A DNA stretch of 64,000 bases, taken from the NCBI RefSeq assembly GCF_030269605.1, contig NZ_BSTQ01000024.1, forward strand, positions 1 to 64,000, written 5' to 3'. The notes beneath the pieces were generated by a model, which made no database searches, had not been told where the DNA came from, and was given only the letters and a program-made list of their open reading frames with translations. Origin of the DNA: Lentzea sp. NBRC 105346 (GTDB taxonomy: Bacteria; Actinomycetota; Actinomycetes; Mycobacteriales; Pseudonocardiaceae). Position 1 is the first letter of the stretch. Each line of letters opens with the position of its first letter. Of this stretch, positions 23,729 to 33,540 are shown piece after piece. The position numbers and the translations under genes are program-made.

Positions 23729-24949
23729 TCAGGACAAACGCTCCAGGACCATCGCCATGCCCTGGCCGCCGCCGACACACATCGTTTCCAGACCGAACTG
23801 CTTGTCGTGGAACTGCAGTGAGTTGATCAAAGTGGTGGTGATTCGGGCGCCCGTCATGCCGAACGGGTGGCCTACCGCGATGGCGCCACCGTTGACGTTC
23901 AGCTTGTCCAGGTCGATGCCCAGGTCCTGGTACGAGGGGATTACCTGGGCCGCGAACGCCTCGTTGATCTCGACCAGGTCGATGTCGTTGATCGACAGGC
24001 CGGCCAGGGCGAGGGCTCGCTTGGAGGCCTCTACCGGGCCCAGGCCCATGATCTCCGGGGACAGGCCCGAGACGCCCGTCGACACGATGCGGGCCAGCGG
24101 GGTGATGCCCAGTTCGCGGGCCTTCACGTCGGACATGATCACTAGGGCTGCGGCGCCGTCGTTGAGGGGGCAGCAGTTGCCTGCGTTCACTCGGCCGTTG
24201 GGGCGGAAGACCGGCTTCAGGCCCGAGACCGCCTCGTACGTGACGCCTGGGCGGGGGCCGTCGTCGGAGGAGACCACCGTGCCGTCGGGGAGGGTTACCG
24301 GGGTGATCTCGCGCGCCCAGAAGCCGTTGGCGATGGCCTTTTCCGCGAGGTTCTGCGAGCGGACGCCGAACTGGTCCATCTCCTCGCGCGAGATTCCCTT
24401 GGCCAGGGCCAGGTTCTCGGCGGTCTGGCCCATCGCGATGTAGATGTCCGGCACACCACCGGACGTGCGCGGGTCCTCCCACGTCGTCGCGCCGGCCTCG
24501 GCGGTCGACGCGGTGCGGGCCTCGGCGTCTGCGAAGAGCGGGTTGTGGGTGTCCGGCCACGAGTCCGACGAACCCTTGGCGAAGCGCGACACGGTTTCCA
24601 CGCCCGCGCTGATGAAGACGTCGCCCTCGCCCGCCTTGATGGCGTGCAGCGCCATGCGGGTCGTCTGGAGCGAGGACGCGCAGTAACGCGTCACGGTGGT
24701 GCCGGGCAGTTCGTCGTGGCCCAGGAGAACGGAGACCACGCGCGCCATGTTGAAGCCCTGTTCGCCGCCGGGCAGGCCGCAGCCGAGCATCAGGTCGTCG
24801 ATCTGCGCCGGGTCCAGTTGCGGGACCTTGTCCAGCGCCGCCTTGACCATCTGCGCGGCCAGGTCGTCGGGGCGGACCTCCTTGAGCGAACCCTTGCCCG
24901 CCCGGCCGATGGGCGAACGGGCGGCAGAGACGATGACGGCCTCGGGCAT
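23729..24949 (-). CDS. Acetyl-CoA acetyltransferase (thiolase)
   Basis: A 406-residue thiolase. The nucleophilic Cys is in TVTRYCASSLQTTRMAL, the active-site His in GGAIAVGHPFGMTGAR and the second Cys in ETMCVGGGQGMAMVLE. It condenses or cleaves acyl-CoAs in fatty acid or ketone metabolism. The ATG at 24949 is chosen because AAGGAG lies 7 bp upstream. Position next to the SGNH esterase, cbs and proline-rich RDD genes matches the order fadA3-Rv1075c-cbs-pra of mycobacteria. Confidence 0.93.
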   Translation of the reverse strand: MPEAVIVSAARSPIGRAGKGSLKEVRPDDLAAQMVKAALDKVPQLDPAQIDDLMLGCGLPGGEQGFNMARVVSVLLGHDELPGTTVTRYCASSLQTTRMALHAIKAGEGDVFISAGVETVSRFAKGSSDSWPDTHNPLFADAEARTASTAEAGATTWEDPRTSGGVPDIYIAMGQTAENLALAKGISREEMDQFGVRSQNLAEKAIANGFWAREITPVTLPDGTVVSSDDGPRPGVTYEAVSGLKPVFRPNGRVNAGNCCPLNDGAAALVIMSDVKARELGITPLARIVSTGVSGLSPEIMGLGPVEASKRALALAGLSINDIDLVEINEAFAAQVIPSYQDLGIDLDKLNVNGGAIAVGHPFGMTGARITTTLINSLQFHDKQFGLETMCVGGGQGMAMVLERLS

Positions 24950-25022
24950 TGCGAAACTCCTTCGTTTCACCGCATCAGGTGTGCGCAGCCTAGTTAACGC
25001 CGGTTCAGGCGCACACGTGATG

Positions 25023-25796
25023 TCAGACTCCCGCGGCGGCGCACACCGGGGCGAGGAGTACCGCTACCGCGGCGGCGTAGCCGACCGCGCTGGGGTGGAA
25101 GCGGTCGCGGCTGAAGTAGTCGGCCGGGCGCGCCACGAACTCGGGGGACAGGAGTTCCGCCAGGCCGACTGGGGTGCCGCCCGCCTTGAAGACCTCGGCG
25201 CGTTGGGCTCGGGCCAGGCGCAGGCTGTACTGACGCGCGACGGTGCGCAACGGTTGGGCGATCGGCAGGACCGAGCCCAGGTCCGGGCACGTTGCGACGA
25301 CTACGCCCGCGCCCGCGGCGCGCAGGCGGGCCACCTGGGAGCCGAGCAGGCGGGCCGACTCCGCGATCGACATGCGGGTGGTCACGTCGTTCGCGCCGAT
25401 CACGATCAGGGCGACGGTCGGGGGAGACTCCAGGACCACGTCCACCTGCCGCGGCAGGTCGCGGGTGGTCGAGCCGCTGACCGCCAGCGTGTCCAGGCGC
25501 ACCGGGCGGCCCGCCTCCTCGGCCAGGCCCGTGGCCAGCAGGACGCCGGGGAGCTGTTCGAACGTCTCCACGCCGACGCCGACGCCCATGGAGTCGCCCA
25601 GCACGGCGAGGTGCAGTGGCTCACCGGTGCCTGTGCCGAACAGGCCGTTCGCGGCCGGCGCCAGATGCTCCAGCACGCCGATCGCCAGCCTCGCGCGCCT
25701 GCCCTGCTCGGTGAGCAGGCCGAAGAGCGCGCCCGACAAACCTCCCACCGCGCCGAGCGCCATCACCGCCGCGCGTACCTGCCGTAGTCCGGGCAT
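25023..25796 (-). CDS. SGNH/GDSL hydrolase
   Basis: A 257-residue esterase-like protein with an N-terminal hydrophobic signal or anchor (AVMALGAVGGLSGALFGLL). SGNH blocks: nucleophile Ser in LAVLGDSMGVG, Gly in VSGSTTRDL, Asn in LIVIGANDVTTRM and the Asp/His pair in RDRFHPSAVGYA. Probably cell-envelope or secreted esterase. ATG 25796 follows AAGGGGG. It is the counterpart of the mycobacterial Rv1075c position. Confidence 0.88.
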   Translation of the reverse strand: MPGLRQVRAAVMALGAVGGLSGALFGLLTEQGRRARLAIGVLEHLAPAANGLFGTGTGEPLHLAVLGDSMGVGVGVETFEQLPGVLLATGLAEEAGRPVRLDTLAVSGSTTRDLPRQVDVVLESPPTVALIVIGANDVTTRMSIAESARLLGSQVARLRAAGAGVVVATCPDLGSVLPIAQPLRTVARQYSLRLARAQRAEVFKAGGTPVGLAELLSPEFVARPADYFSRDRFHPSAVGYAAAVAVLLAPVCAAAGV

Positions 25797-25908
25797 CCGA
25801 ACCACCCCCTTACTGCAGTGAATCGTCACAACCGCCGTTCGAATTAACCTCAGAGGTCACTAGGGTTAGGCTTCGTTTCGGTATCTCGGGGATTGGGAAG
25901 GAAGACCG

Positions 25909-27279
<1,371 letters not shown>

Positions 27280-27357
27280 GCGTCCTCACGGGTGCGTCCG
27301 ATAGCGTGATGCCGACTCACTAGCCACAACGGCCCAGCCAAGGGGGTTGGAAACCGG

Positions 27358-28419
27358 ATGAACGCTCCGCAGCCGCCAGGAAACCAGCAATTCGGCGGTC
27401 AGCCGCAGCAGGACCAGGCGGACAAGACGCAGGTGGTGCCACAGGGCGGGCAGCCGCCTGCCACTCCGCCGGCGGACGCGACTCAGGTCGTCGCCCCCGG
27501 CGCCACTCCTGCGGCTCCCCAGCCCAACGCGGACGCCACCCAGGTCGTCAGCCCAGGCCAGGTGCCTCCCGCAGCGGCGGCCAACCCGTACGGCCAGCCC
27601 CAGACGCCGGGCTCCGGCGGCTTCCCGGCCCAGGGGCCGGGTTCGGGCGGGTTCCCCGCCCAGCAGCCGCCGGCCTACGGTCAGCCGCAGTCGAACCCGT
27701 ACGGCCAGCCGCAGGCGCAGCAGCCCTACGGTCAGCCGCAGTCCAACCCGTACGGCCAGCCGCAGCAGCCGTACGGACAGCCGCAGCAGCCGGCCTATGG
27801 CGCACAGCCTGGCTACGGCCAGCCGCCTTACGGCGCGCAGCCGGGTTACGGCATGCCGGGTGCGTTCCCGCCGCCGCCCACCGGCTACGCGGAGTGGGGC
27901 TCGCGCCTCGTCGCCGGCCTGGTCGACTACGTCGCGCCGGGTGTGGTGTTCGGTCTGCTCCTCGGTATCGCCGGCGCGACCGGTGAGCCGTCGCTCGTCT
28001 TCATCCTCATGGCGATCGGCTACCTCGGCCTGATCGGTTTCCAGGTTTACAACTCCTGGTACCTCGCGGGCACGACCGGACAGTCGTTCGGCAAGAAGAT
28101 CGCGAAGATCAAGCTGATCAAGGAGGACACGGGCCAGCCGGTCGGCTTCGGCAACGCCTTCGTCCGCCACCTCTGCCACATCGTCGACGGCCTGCCCTGC
28201 TACGCGGGTTTCTTCGCCCCCTTGTGGGAGCCGAAGAAGCAGACCTGGGCGGACAAGATCATGGGCACCATCGTGGTCAACGCCCCGGAGACGCCGGGTG
28301 GCTACGGCCAGCCGCCGTTCGGTGGTCAGCCGGGCTACGGCCAGCCGCCGCAGCAGCCGCAGTCCAACCCGTACGGCCAGCCACAGCAGGGCGGCTACGG
28401 CCAGCCCCAGCAGTGGTAG
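27358..28419 (+). CDS. RDD family membrane protein with Pro/Gln-rich N- and C-termini (Pra-like)
   Basis: A 353-residue protein. Residues 1-175 are low-complexity Gln/Pro/Gly/Tyr repeats (NPYGQPQ, AYGQPQ units). Residues about 178-305 are an RDD domain with hydrophobic segments (EWGSRLVAGLVDYVAPGVVF, GTTGQSFGKKIAKIKLI). A short YGQPP-type tail follows. It corresponds in place and shape to the mycobacterial proline-rich antigen between cbs and metB. Function unknown. Its tail style is echoed in the five genes that follow. Confidence 0.87.
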   Translation: MNAPQPPGNQQFGGQPQQDQADKTQVVPQGGQPPATPPADATQVVAPGATPAAPQPNADATQVVSPGQVPPAAAANPYGQPQTPGSGGFPAQGPGSGGFPAQQPPAYGQPQSNPYGQPQAQQPYGQPQSNPYGQPQQPYGQPQQPAYGAQPGYGQPPYGAQPGYGMPGAFPPPPTGYAEWGSRLVAGLVDYVAPGVVFGLLLGIAGATGEPSLVFILMAIGYLGLIGFQVYNSWYLAGTTGQSFGKKIAKIKLIKEDTGQPVGFGNAFVRHLCHIVDGLPCYAGFFAPLWEPKKQTWADKIMGTIVVNAPETPGGYGQPPFGGQPGYGQPPQQPQSNPYGQPQQGGYGQPQQW

Positions 28420-28423
28420 TTCG

Positions 28424-28993
28424 TTGAGCTATGCGCATCCTCCGCACCAGCCCCCGGCCCCGTGGCCGGGGGCTGGTCCGGTGAAACCCCCGAGTCCACT
28501 CACCGCGTCCCTCGCGGGCATGGGCGCCATCGTCGCGGCGGCCTTCCACGCGCTGGGCCTGCTGATGTTCTGGATGGACGCGCGGATCTTCAAGTTCACG
28601 CTCGACCAGCCGCCGGTCATCATCGGCCTGGTCCTGCAGCTGCTGAGCGTGCTCGTGCTCGGCATCGGCGGCGCCATGCTCATCGCACGGGCGGCCGCGG
28701 GCCGGTTCCTGGTGCCGCTGGGCGCGCTGCTCGTCGTGCTGCAGCTGGTGCTGGCGATCGGCCAGGCCGCCCCGTTCTTCTCCCGGCAGCTGCTGTTCCA
28801 CGTCGGCTACCTGTCGGACTGGGCGCTCGGCGTCGTGCTGTGCGCCCTGGTCGCGGCGGTGCTGGCGATCCTGCCGTCGACCGGTGCGTACATCGCCACC
28901 AAGAAGCCGAAGCAGCAGCCCGGATTCCCGCCACCTGGATTCCCGCCGCCCGGAAATCCGCAATCGGGGTACGGGCCGCCACGTCAGTGGTAA
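28424..28993 (+). CDS. Membrane protein with proline-rich C-terminal tail, array member 1
   Basis: A 189-residue protein with four hydrophobic segments (residues about 30-155) and a tail of GFPPPG repeats ending GPPRQW. A TTG at 28424 is taken as the start because it encodes SYAHPPHQPP, aligned with SYPQPPYPQQ of the next paralogue; GTG at 28480 is the alternative. It starts 4 bp after the RDD gene stop. First of a tandem family of five copies between the pra-like and metB genes. Function unknown. Confidence 0.75.
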   Translation: MSYAHPPHQPPAPWPGAGPVKPPSPLTASLAGMGAIVAAAFHALGLLMFWMDARIFKFTLDQPPVIIGLVLQLLSVLVLGIGGAMLIARAAAGRFLVPLGALLVVLQLVLAIGQAAPFFSRQLLFHVGYLSDWALGVVLCALVAAVLAILPSTGAYIATKKPKQQPGFPPPGFPPPGNPQSGYGPPRQW

Positions 28994-29003
28994 TACTCGC
29001 GCG

Positions 29004-29621
29004 GTGAGCTACCCCCAGCCGCCCTACCCGCAGCAGCCCCAGTGGGGGCCGCCGGGGCCCGCGTTCCCGAAGCCGCCCTCCAAGGGCACGACGATCACCG
29101 CCGCGATCCTCGCGCTGATCTCCGGCCTGCTGTCGAGCGTCTTCCAGGTGACCTCTCTGGTGCGACTGGGAGAGTTCCTCACCACCGCGCTCGGCGAGCC
29201 CGGATTCCTCGTGCCCTTCGGACTGGGCGTGCTCGCCACCATCCTGCAGCTGCTCGGCGCGATCATGTTGTTCGCGCGCGTGGGCGCGGGCCGGTTCCTG
29301 GTGCTCGCGGCACCGGTCATCGCACTCGGGCTGATCGCGTGGAACGCCGTCGGCTACGGGTTCCTCGGCCTGACGCCCGCGACGCTGCTGCTCCTGGTGC
29401 TCGACATCTCCGCGGCAGTGCTCGCGATCGTGCCGCCGACCGGTCGCTGGATCGCGGCGAAGAAGCAGCCGCCGCCCGGATTCCAGCAGCCGGGTCCTCC
29501 GCCACCGGGATACCAGCAGCCCGGTCCGCCGCCACCCGGATATCAACAGCCGGGTCCTCCACCACCCGGATACCAGCAGCCGGGCAACCCGCATCCGGGA
29601 TACGGGCCGCCTCAGTGGTAA
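29004..29621 (+). CDS. Membrane protein with proline-rich C-terminal tail, array member 2
   Basis: The most complete copy, 205 residues: N-terminal SYPQPPYPQQPQWGPP, four hydrophobic segments (TITAAILALISGLLSS, LGVLATILQLLGAIMLFARV, FLVLAAPVIALGLIAW, LLLVLDISAAVLAIVPP), then RWIAAKKQ and a tail of GYQQPGPPPP repeats ending GPPQW. GTG start with no Shine-Dalgarno; TAATACT lies 6 bp before it, suggesting a leaderless transcript. The pattern of transmembrane bundle plus Pro-rich cytosolic tail suits a membrane scaffold, but function is unknown. Confidence 0.82.
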   Translation: MSYPQPPYPQQPQWGPPGPAFPKPPSKGTTITAAILALISGLLSSVFQVTSLVRLGEFLTTALGEPGFLVPFGLGVLATILQLLGAIMLFARVGAGRFLVLAAPVIALGLIAWNAVGYGFLGLTPATLLLLVLDISAAVLAIVPPTGRWIAAKKQPPPGFQQPGPPPPGYQQPGPPPPGYQQPGPPPPGYQQPGNPHPGYGPPQW

Positions 29622-29631
29622 CACTCGCGCG

Positions 29632-29769
29632 GTGAATTACTCCCAGCGGCCGCAGTACCCATCACCGCCCGGCCGGTGGATCGCGGCGAAGAAACAGCCG
29701 CATCACGGTTTTCCCCCACCGCTACCGGGATATCAGCAACCGGGATACGGGCCGCCACCGCACTGGTGA
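29632..29769 (+). pseudogene. Collapsed array copy: 45-codon frame joining N-terminus to tail
   Basis: The frame has the same GTG start context as its neighbours, the N-terminal YSQRPQYPSPP piece, then jumps directly to GRWIAAKKQ and a tail GYQQPGYGPPPHW. The whole four-segment membrane region is missing in frame. It is a deletion derivative of a full copy. The intact frame, start and spacing mean a 45-residue Pro-rich peptide could still be made; it is listed as a pseudogene because the membrane part is lost. Confidence 0.75.
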
Positions 29770-29779
29770 TACTCGCGCG

Positions 29780-30259
29780 GTGACCGAGCACACACCCGCG
29801 CCAGGCGCGACACCGACCCAGGGCACCACCATCGCCGCGGCGATCCTCGCGCTGATCGCCGGACTCAACGCGGGATCGCAGGCGTTGACCTGGATCTACA
29901 TCTTCAACGGTGGCCCGATGCCGACCGCGGCGGCGCCCGGCACCGAAACCGTCGAGCGTGGTCCGGCCTGGACCCTGATCGCGGCCGGGTTCGCGGTGGA
30001 AGCGGTGAGCGCGCTGTTGCTGATCCTCGGCGCGATCCTGCTGTTCGCGCGGAGAACGGCGGGCAGGTACGTCACGCTCGCCGGCATGCTGCTGGTGGTG
30101 GGCGCCGCGGTCGCGCGGATGTTCATGATGGCGATGTCCGGTATGCCCGGAACCGGGTCCGGGCTCATCGCCTTCGATTTCGTCGGCCTCGGGCTGCCGA
30201 TCGCGGCGGGCGTGCTGGCGATGCTGCCGTCGACCGGCCGCTGGATCGCGGCGAAGTAG
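29780..30259 (+). CDS. Membrane protein, array member 4, proline-rich tail cut by a stop codon
   Basis: A 159-residue protein with four hydrophobic segments (TIAAAILALIAGLNAGS, ALLLILGAILLFARR and others) ending STGRWIAAK followed by TAG at 30257. Past the TAG the same frame reads a normal family tail (QPGFPPPPAGYQQPGYGPPP, QW) to TGA at 30335-30337. The tail has thus been removed by a single nonsense codon where paralogues have AAG. The GTG start follows GATACT by 6 bp as in other members. Confidence 0.78.
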   Translation: MTEHTPAPGATPTQGTTIAAAILALIAGLNAGSQALTWIYIFNGGPMPTAAAPGTETVERGPAWTLIAAGFAVEAVSALLLILGAILLFARRTAGRYVTLAGMLLVVGAAVARMFMMAMSGMPGTGSGLIAFDFVGLGLPIAAGVLAMLPSTGRWIAAK

Positions 30260-30347
30260 CAGCAGCCGCAGCCCGGTTTCCCGCCACCGCCGGCCGGATA
30301 TCAGCAGCCGGGCTACGGCCCGCCGCCCCAGTGGTGATAATCGCGTG

Positions 30348-30920
30348 GTGAGCCATCCCCAGCCGCCTTATCCGCAGCAGCCCCAGTGGGGCCCGCCCGC
30401 ACCGACGCCCCCTTCTCGGGGGACGGCGGTCGCCGCAGGTGTGCTCGCCCTGGTCGCCGGTCTGTTCGGCGCGGGCGATCTCATCAGATTCCTGGTCAGC
30501 GTTCGCGAGTACCTGGGCGGCGTCTTCCAGCAGCCGACGTTCCTCGTGTCCATCGCGCTGCAGGTGCTCGCGGTGATCCTGCTGCTGATCGGCGGGATCA
30601 TGCTCTTCGCGCGTGCGGGCGCCGGGCGGTTCCTGGTGGTCGCGGGCGCGGTGTGCGTGCTCGGTCTGGTGGCGTGGAGCATCATCAGCATCGGCGTTGC
30701 CGTGCTCGACCTGAGTGCGCTCGCGGTCCCGCTGTTCGCGGTGCTCGCGTCCGTGCTCGCGCTGCTGCCGTCGACCGGACAGTGGATCGCGGCGAAGAAA
30801 CAGCCGCCTCACGGTTTCCCGCCACCGCCGCCCGGATACCACCAGCCGGGTTACCCGCCACCCGGATACCAGCAGCCGGGAGCCCAGCAGCCGGGATACG
30901 GTCCGCCTCGGCAGTGGTGA
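30348..30920 (+). CDS. Membrane protein with proline-rich C-terminal tail, array member 5
   Basis: A 190-residue paralogue: SHPQPPYPQQPQWGPP start, four hydrophobic segments (VAAGVLALVAGLFGAG, IALQVLAVILLLIGGIMLFA, GRFLVVAGAVCVLGLVAW, LFAVLASVLALLPS), QWIAAKKQ and a GYPPPGYQQPG-type tail ending GPPRQW. GTG at 30348 is chosen over GTG 30345 by alignment with the other copies. The metB ATG follows 13 bp after its stop. Confidence 0.82.
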   Translation: MSHPQPPYPQQPQWGPPAPTPPSRGTAVAAGVLALVAGLFGAGDLIRFLVSVREYLGGVFQQPTFLVSIALQVLAVILLLIGGIMLFARAGAGRFLVVAGAVCVLGLVAWSIISIGVAVLDLSALAVPLFAVLASVLALLPSTGQWIAAKKQPPHGFPPPPPGYHQPGYPPPGYQQPGAQQPGYGPPRQW

Positions 30921-30933
30921 GTACTCTCATGGA

Positions 30934-32088
30934 ATGACGGACAGCACTGCCCCGTACGGCTTCGCGACCAGGGCCATTCACGCAGGCCAGGAGCCGGACC
31001 CGACGACCGGGTCGGTCATCGTGCCCATCCACGCGACGTCCACGTATGCGCAGGACGGCGTGGGCGGACTGCGCCAGGGCTACGAGTACTCGCGCACCGG
31101 CAACCCCACGCGGACCGCGCTGGAGGAGTGCCTCGCCTCGCTGGAGCGCGGCAGGCACGGGCGCGCCTTCTCGTCCGGCATGGGCGCGACCGACACGGCC
31201 ATCCGCGCGCTGTGCCGTCCCGGCGACCACATCGTCATCCCGAACGACGCCTACGGCGGCACGTTCCGGCTGATCGACAAGGTCTTCAAGCTGTGGGGCA
31301 TCGAGCACACGCCGGTGGCGCTGTCGGACGTCGACGCCGTGCGCGCCGCGATCCGCCCGAACACCAAGGTCGTGTGGGTCGAGACGCCGACCAACCCGCT
31401 GCTGAACATCGCGGACATCGCCGCCCTCGCCGAGGTCGCGCACCACGCGGGCGCCAAGCTGGTGGTGGACAACACCTTCGCCTCGCCCGCGCTGCAGACG
31501 CCGCTGGAGCTCGGCGCCGACGTCGTGCTGCACTCGACGACCAAGTACGTCGGTGGTCACTCCGACGTCGTCGGCGGCGCGCTGATCACGTCGGACAGTG
31601 AGCTGGACGCCGCGTTCGGCTTCCTGCAGAACGGCGCGGGCGCGGTGCCCGGCCCGTTCGACGCGTTCCTCACGTTGCGCGGCATCAAGACCCTCGAGCT
31701 GCGCATGGAGAAGCACTCCGACAACGCCGAGCTGGTCGTCGAGGCGCTGGTCAAGCACCCGAAGGTGACGAAGGTGCTCTACCCCGGCCTGCCGGCGCAC
31801 CCCGGCCACGAGGTCGCGGCGAAGCAGATGCGCCGGTTCGGCGGCATGATCTCGTTCACCGTGGCCGGCGGCGAGGAGGCGGCGCTGGCCGTGTGCTCGC
31901 GCACGAAGCTGTTCACGCTGGCCGAGTCGCTCGGCGGCGTCGAGTCGCTGATCGAGCACCCCGGCAAGATGACCCACGCGTCGACCGCGGGGTCCATGCT
32001 CGAGGTCCCGTCCGACCTGGTTCGGATCTCCGTCGGCATCGAGTCCGGCGACGACCTGGTCGCGGACCTGCTCGAGGCCCTCGCCTAG
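30934..32088 (+). CDS. metB: Cystathionine gamma-synthase / lyase
   Basis: A 384-residue Cys/Met-metabolism PLP enzyme. The PLP Lys is in LHSTTKYVGGHSDVVGG; YEYSRTGNPTRTALE, FSSGMGATDTAIRAL and ESLGGVESLIEHPGKMTHAS are family blocks. With cbs it provides transsulfuration between homocysteine and cysteine; synthase and lyase activity cannot be told apart from sequence. The ATG at 30934 is 13 bp after the last array gene. Convergent and overlapping by 4 bp with the small gene at 32085. Confidence 0.93.
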   Translation: MTDSTAPYGFATRAIHAGQEPDPTTGSVIVPIHATSTYAQDGVGGLRQGYEYSRTGNPTRTALEECLASLERGRHGRAFSSGMGATDTAIRALCRPGDHIVIPNDAYGGTFRLIDKVFKLWGIEHTPVALSDVDAVRAAIRPNTKVVWVETPTNPLLNIADIAALAEVAHHAGAKLVVDNTFASPALQTPLELGADVVLHSTTKYVGGHSDVVGGALITSDSELDAAFGFLQNGAGAVPGPFDAFLTLRGIKTLELRMEKHSDNAELVVEALVKHPKVTKVLYPGLPAHPGHEVAAKQMRRFGGMISFTVAGGEEAALAVCSRTKLFTLAESLGGVESLIEHPGKMTHASTAGSMLEVPSDLVRISVGIESGDDLVADLLEALA

Positions 32089-32330
32089 GGAGCTGTGGCC
32101 GCGCCGAACCGGTTGATGTTGTCCGCCTCAGCCGTCGGCGCGGCCGGCAGGTCACGGCCGTTGACGCAGCCACCGGTGAACTCCAGGCCGGTGCTCGTCC
32201 GCACGAAGGAGCCGACCTCGTCGCAGCCCGCGTGCGCCACGGTGAAAAACGCCGCGCCGGTCAGCGCCGCAGCCGTGGTCACGGCTCCGACCAGCGGTAC
32301 TACCGCGGCTACGCGTCGCGCGAGCGCCAT
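32085..32330 (-). CDS. Small secreted or membrane-anchored protein, unknown
   Basis: An 81-residue protein with an N-terminal hydrophobic segment (VAAVVPLVGAVTTAAALTGAAFF) followed by about 45 exported residues with two Cys (HAGCDEVGSF, FTGGCVNGRD) that could form a disulfide. ATG 32330 follows GGGGAGG. No family recognised. It overlaps the metB stop by 4 bp and follows two lipoprotein genes on the same strand. Confidence 0.7.
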   Translation of the reverse strand: MALARRVAAVVPLVGAVTTAAALTGAAFFTVAHAGCDEVGSFVRTSTGLEFTGGCVNGRDLPAAPTAEADNINRFGAATAP

Positions 32331-32379
32331 GCCACCTCCCCAAGATGTAAGGTCCCCGTTTGGCAGGGTACCCGTCACC

Positions 32380-32898
32380 TCAGGGGTGGTGGCGATCAGC
32401 CAGCATGACGATCTCACCCTGCTCGTTCAGAACGATCTTGGTTCCGTAGTGGCTCGCCATGCCCAGGTACTCCGCCCGCGTGCACGCGAGCGCTCCCACG
32501 CCCTCCGCGTCGAGCGTCACGCCCTTGGGTTCGCCGCACTCCAGCGGGTGGTAGAACTTCACGTCCGGCGCGAGCTCCGCGGTCTCGTGCTGTGTGCCTT
32601 CGATGGGCTGGACGACGCCGTTGTCCGGCCCGCCGGACACGATCTTGCCCGTGATCCAGGTGACCTTGCCGTCGTCGATCGAGCTGATCATCGCGACGTC
32701 GACCGTGCGCGCGCCCTTGGGCTTGTCGTCGACCGGCTTCTTCTCGGGCGTCTTCGGTGCCGAGGAATCCGAGGCCGGGGATGACGAACTCGTCGGCGCA
32801 GGCTTCGGGGTGCTGGTCGGCGCCGCCTTCGGCGTTCCGCACGCGGAAAGCACCAGGACGGCGCCGACGAGCAGCAGAGATCCCTTGATGAACTTCAC
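32380..32898 (-). CDS. Lipoprotein, paralogue of the next gene
   Basis: A 172-residue lipoprotein: KFIKGSLLLVGAVLVLSACG has a lipobox ending in Cys about residue 20. A Pro/Ser/Thr/Lys linker follows, then a globular domain with KVTWITGKIV, CGEPKGVTLDAEGVGALAC and GTKIVLNEQGEIVMLADRHH. The GTG start at 32898 is set by the paralogue's ATG and the same GGGGGAAGTC ribosome site. Exported and membrane-tethered; function unknown. Confidence 0.82.
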   Translation of the reverse strand: MKFIKGSLLLVGAVLVLSACGTPKAAPTSTPKPAPTSSSSPASDSSAPKTPEKKPVDDKPKGARTVDVAMISSIDDGKVTWITGKIVSGGPDNGVVQPIEGTQHETAELAPDVKFYHPLECGEPKGVTLDAEGVGALACTRAEYLGMASHYGTKIVLNEQGEIVMLADRHHP

Positions 32899-32978
32899 GA
32901 CTTCCCCCACGGGTGAGCGGTTGCCGTCAACCTAGGTGTGGGGGTGGCCGGGAGTCGTGTCCTGTTCCGACAGTCGGA

Positions 32979-33491
32979 TCACGGGTGGTAGCGATCGGCC
33001 ATCTTGACGATCTCGCCCTGCTCGTTGAAGAAGATCTTCGTGTCGCGGTGGCCGCCCGCCGCGTTCTGGTATTCGTCGGCCGAGCACTCGTACGTCCCCA
33101 GACCCTCGGCGTCCAGCGACGGCGACTCGGACTCGTCGCAGCCCATCGGGGTGAGGAACTTCGCGCCCGCCGCGAACGACGCCTCCTCCGGCTGTGCGCC
33201 TTCGACGGGGACGACCATCACGTTGTTGGTCTCCGCGGGCACGATCTTGCCCGGCACCCAGGTGACCCTGGCGCCCTTGTGGATGCTCTGGACGATCGCG
33301 ACGTCGACCGTGCGCGGGTCCTTCGGCTTGACCTCGATGGTCTTGTTCTCCGGCGTCTTCACGGCAGCCGAGGGCGTGCTGGACGCGACGGTCGGGGTGC
33401 CGGTCGGCGTCGGCGCCGCCGTGCTGGTTCCGCATGCGGACAGCAGCACGGCAGCGCCTGCGAGCAGCAGAGATCCCTTGATGAACTTCAT
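32979..33491 (-). CDS. Lipoprotein, paralogue
   Basis: A 170-residue sister of the protein at 32380-32898: lipobox LLSAC, Thr/Pro linker, RVTWVPGKIV, CDESESPSLDAEGLGTYEC and DTKIFFNEQGEIVKMADRYH. The two shared Cys probably form a disulfide. ATG 33491 follows GGGGGAAGTC. Tandem duplication is evident. It starts 49 bp after the hpd stop, across a small hairpin (about 33501-33524), and could be partly co-transcribed with hpd. Confidence 0.82.
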   Translation of the reverse strand: MKFIKGSLLLAGAAVLLSACGTSTAAPTPTGTPTVASSTPSAAVKTPENKTIEVKPKDPRTVDVAIVQSIHKGARVTWVPGKIVPAETNNVMVVPVEGAQPEEASFAAGAKFLTPMGCDESESPSLDAEGLGTYECSADEYQNAAGGHRDTKIFFNEQGEIVKMADRYHP

Positions 33492-33540
33492 GACTTCCCC
33501 CAGGTAAGCGTTGTTTCGCCTACCTAGACGCAGGGTTCGG

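Noticed and set aside
33501..33524. Intrinsic terminator between hpd and the second lipoprotein gene
   Set aside because: The 8-bp hairpin is followed at once by the lipoprotein ribosome site and has no T run; it may be a leader structure instead.
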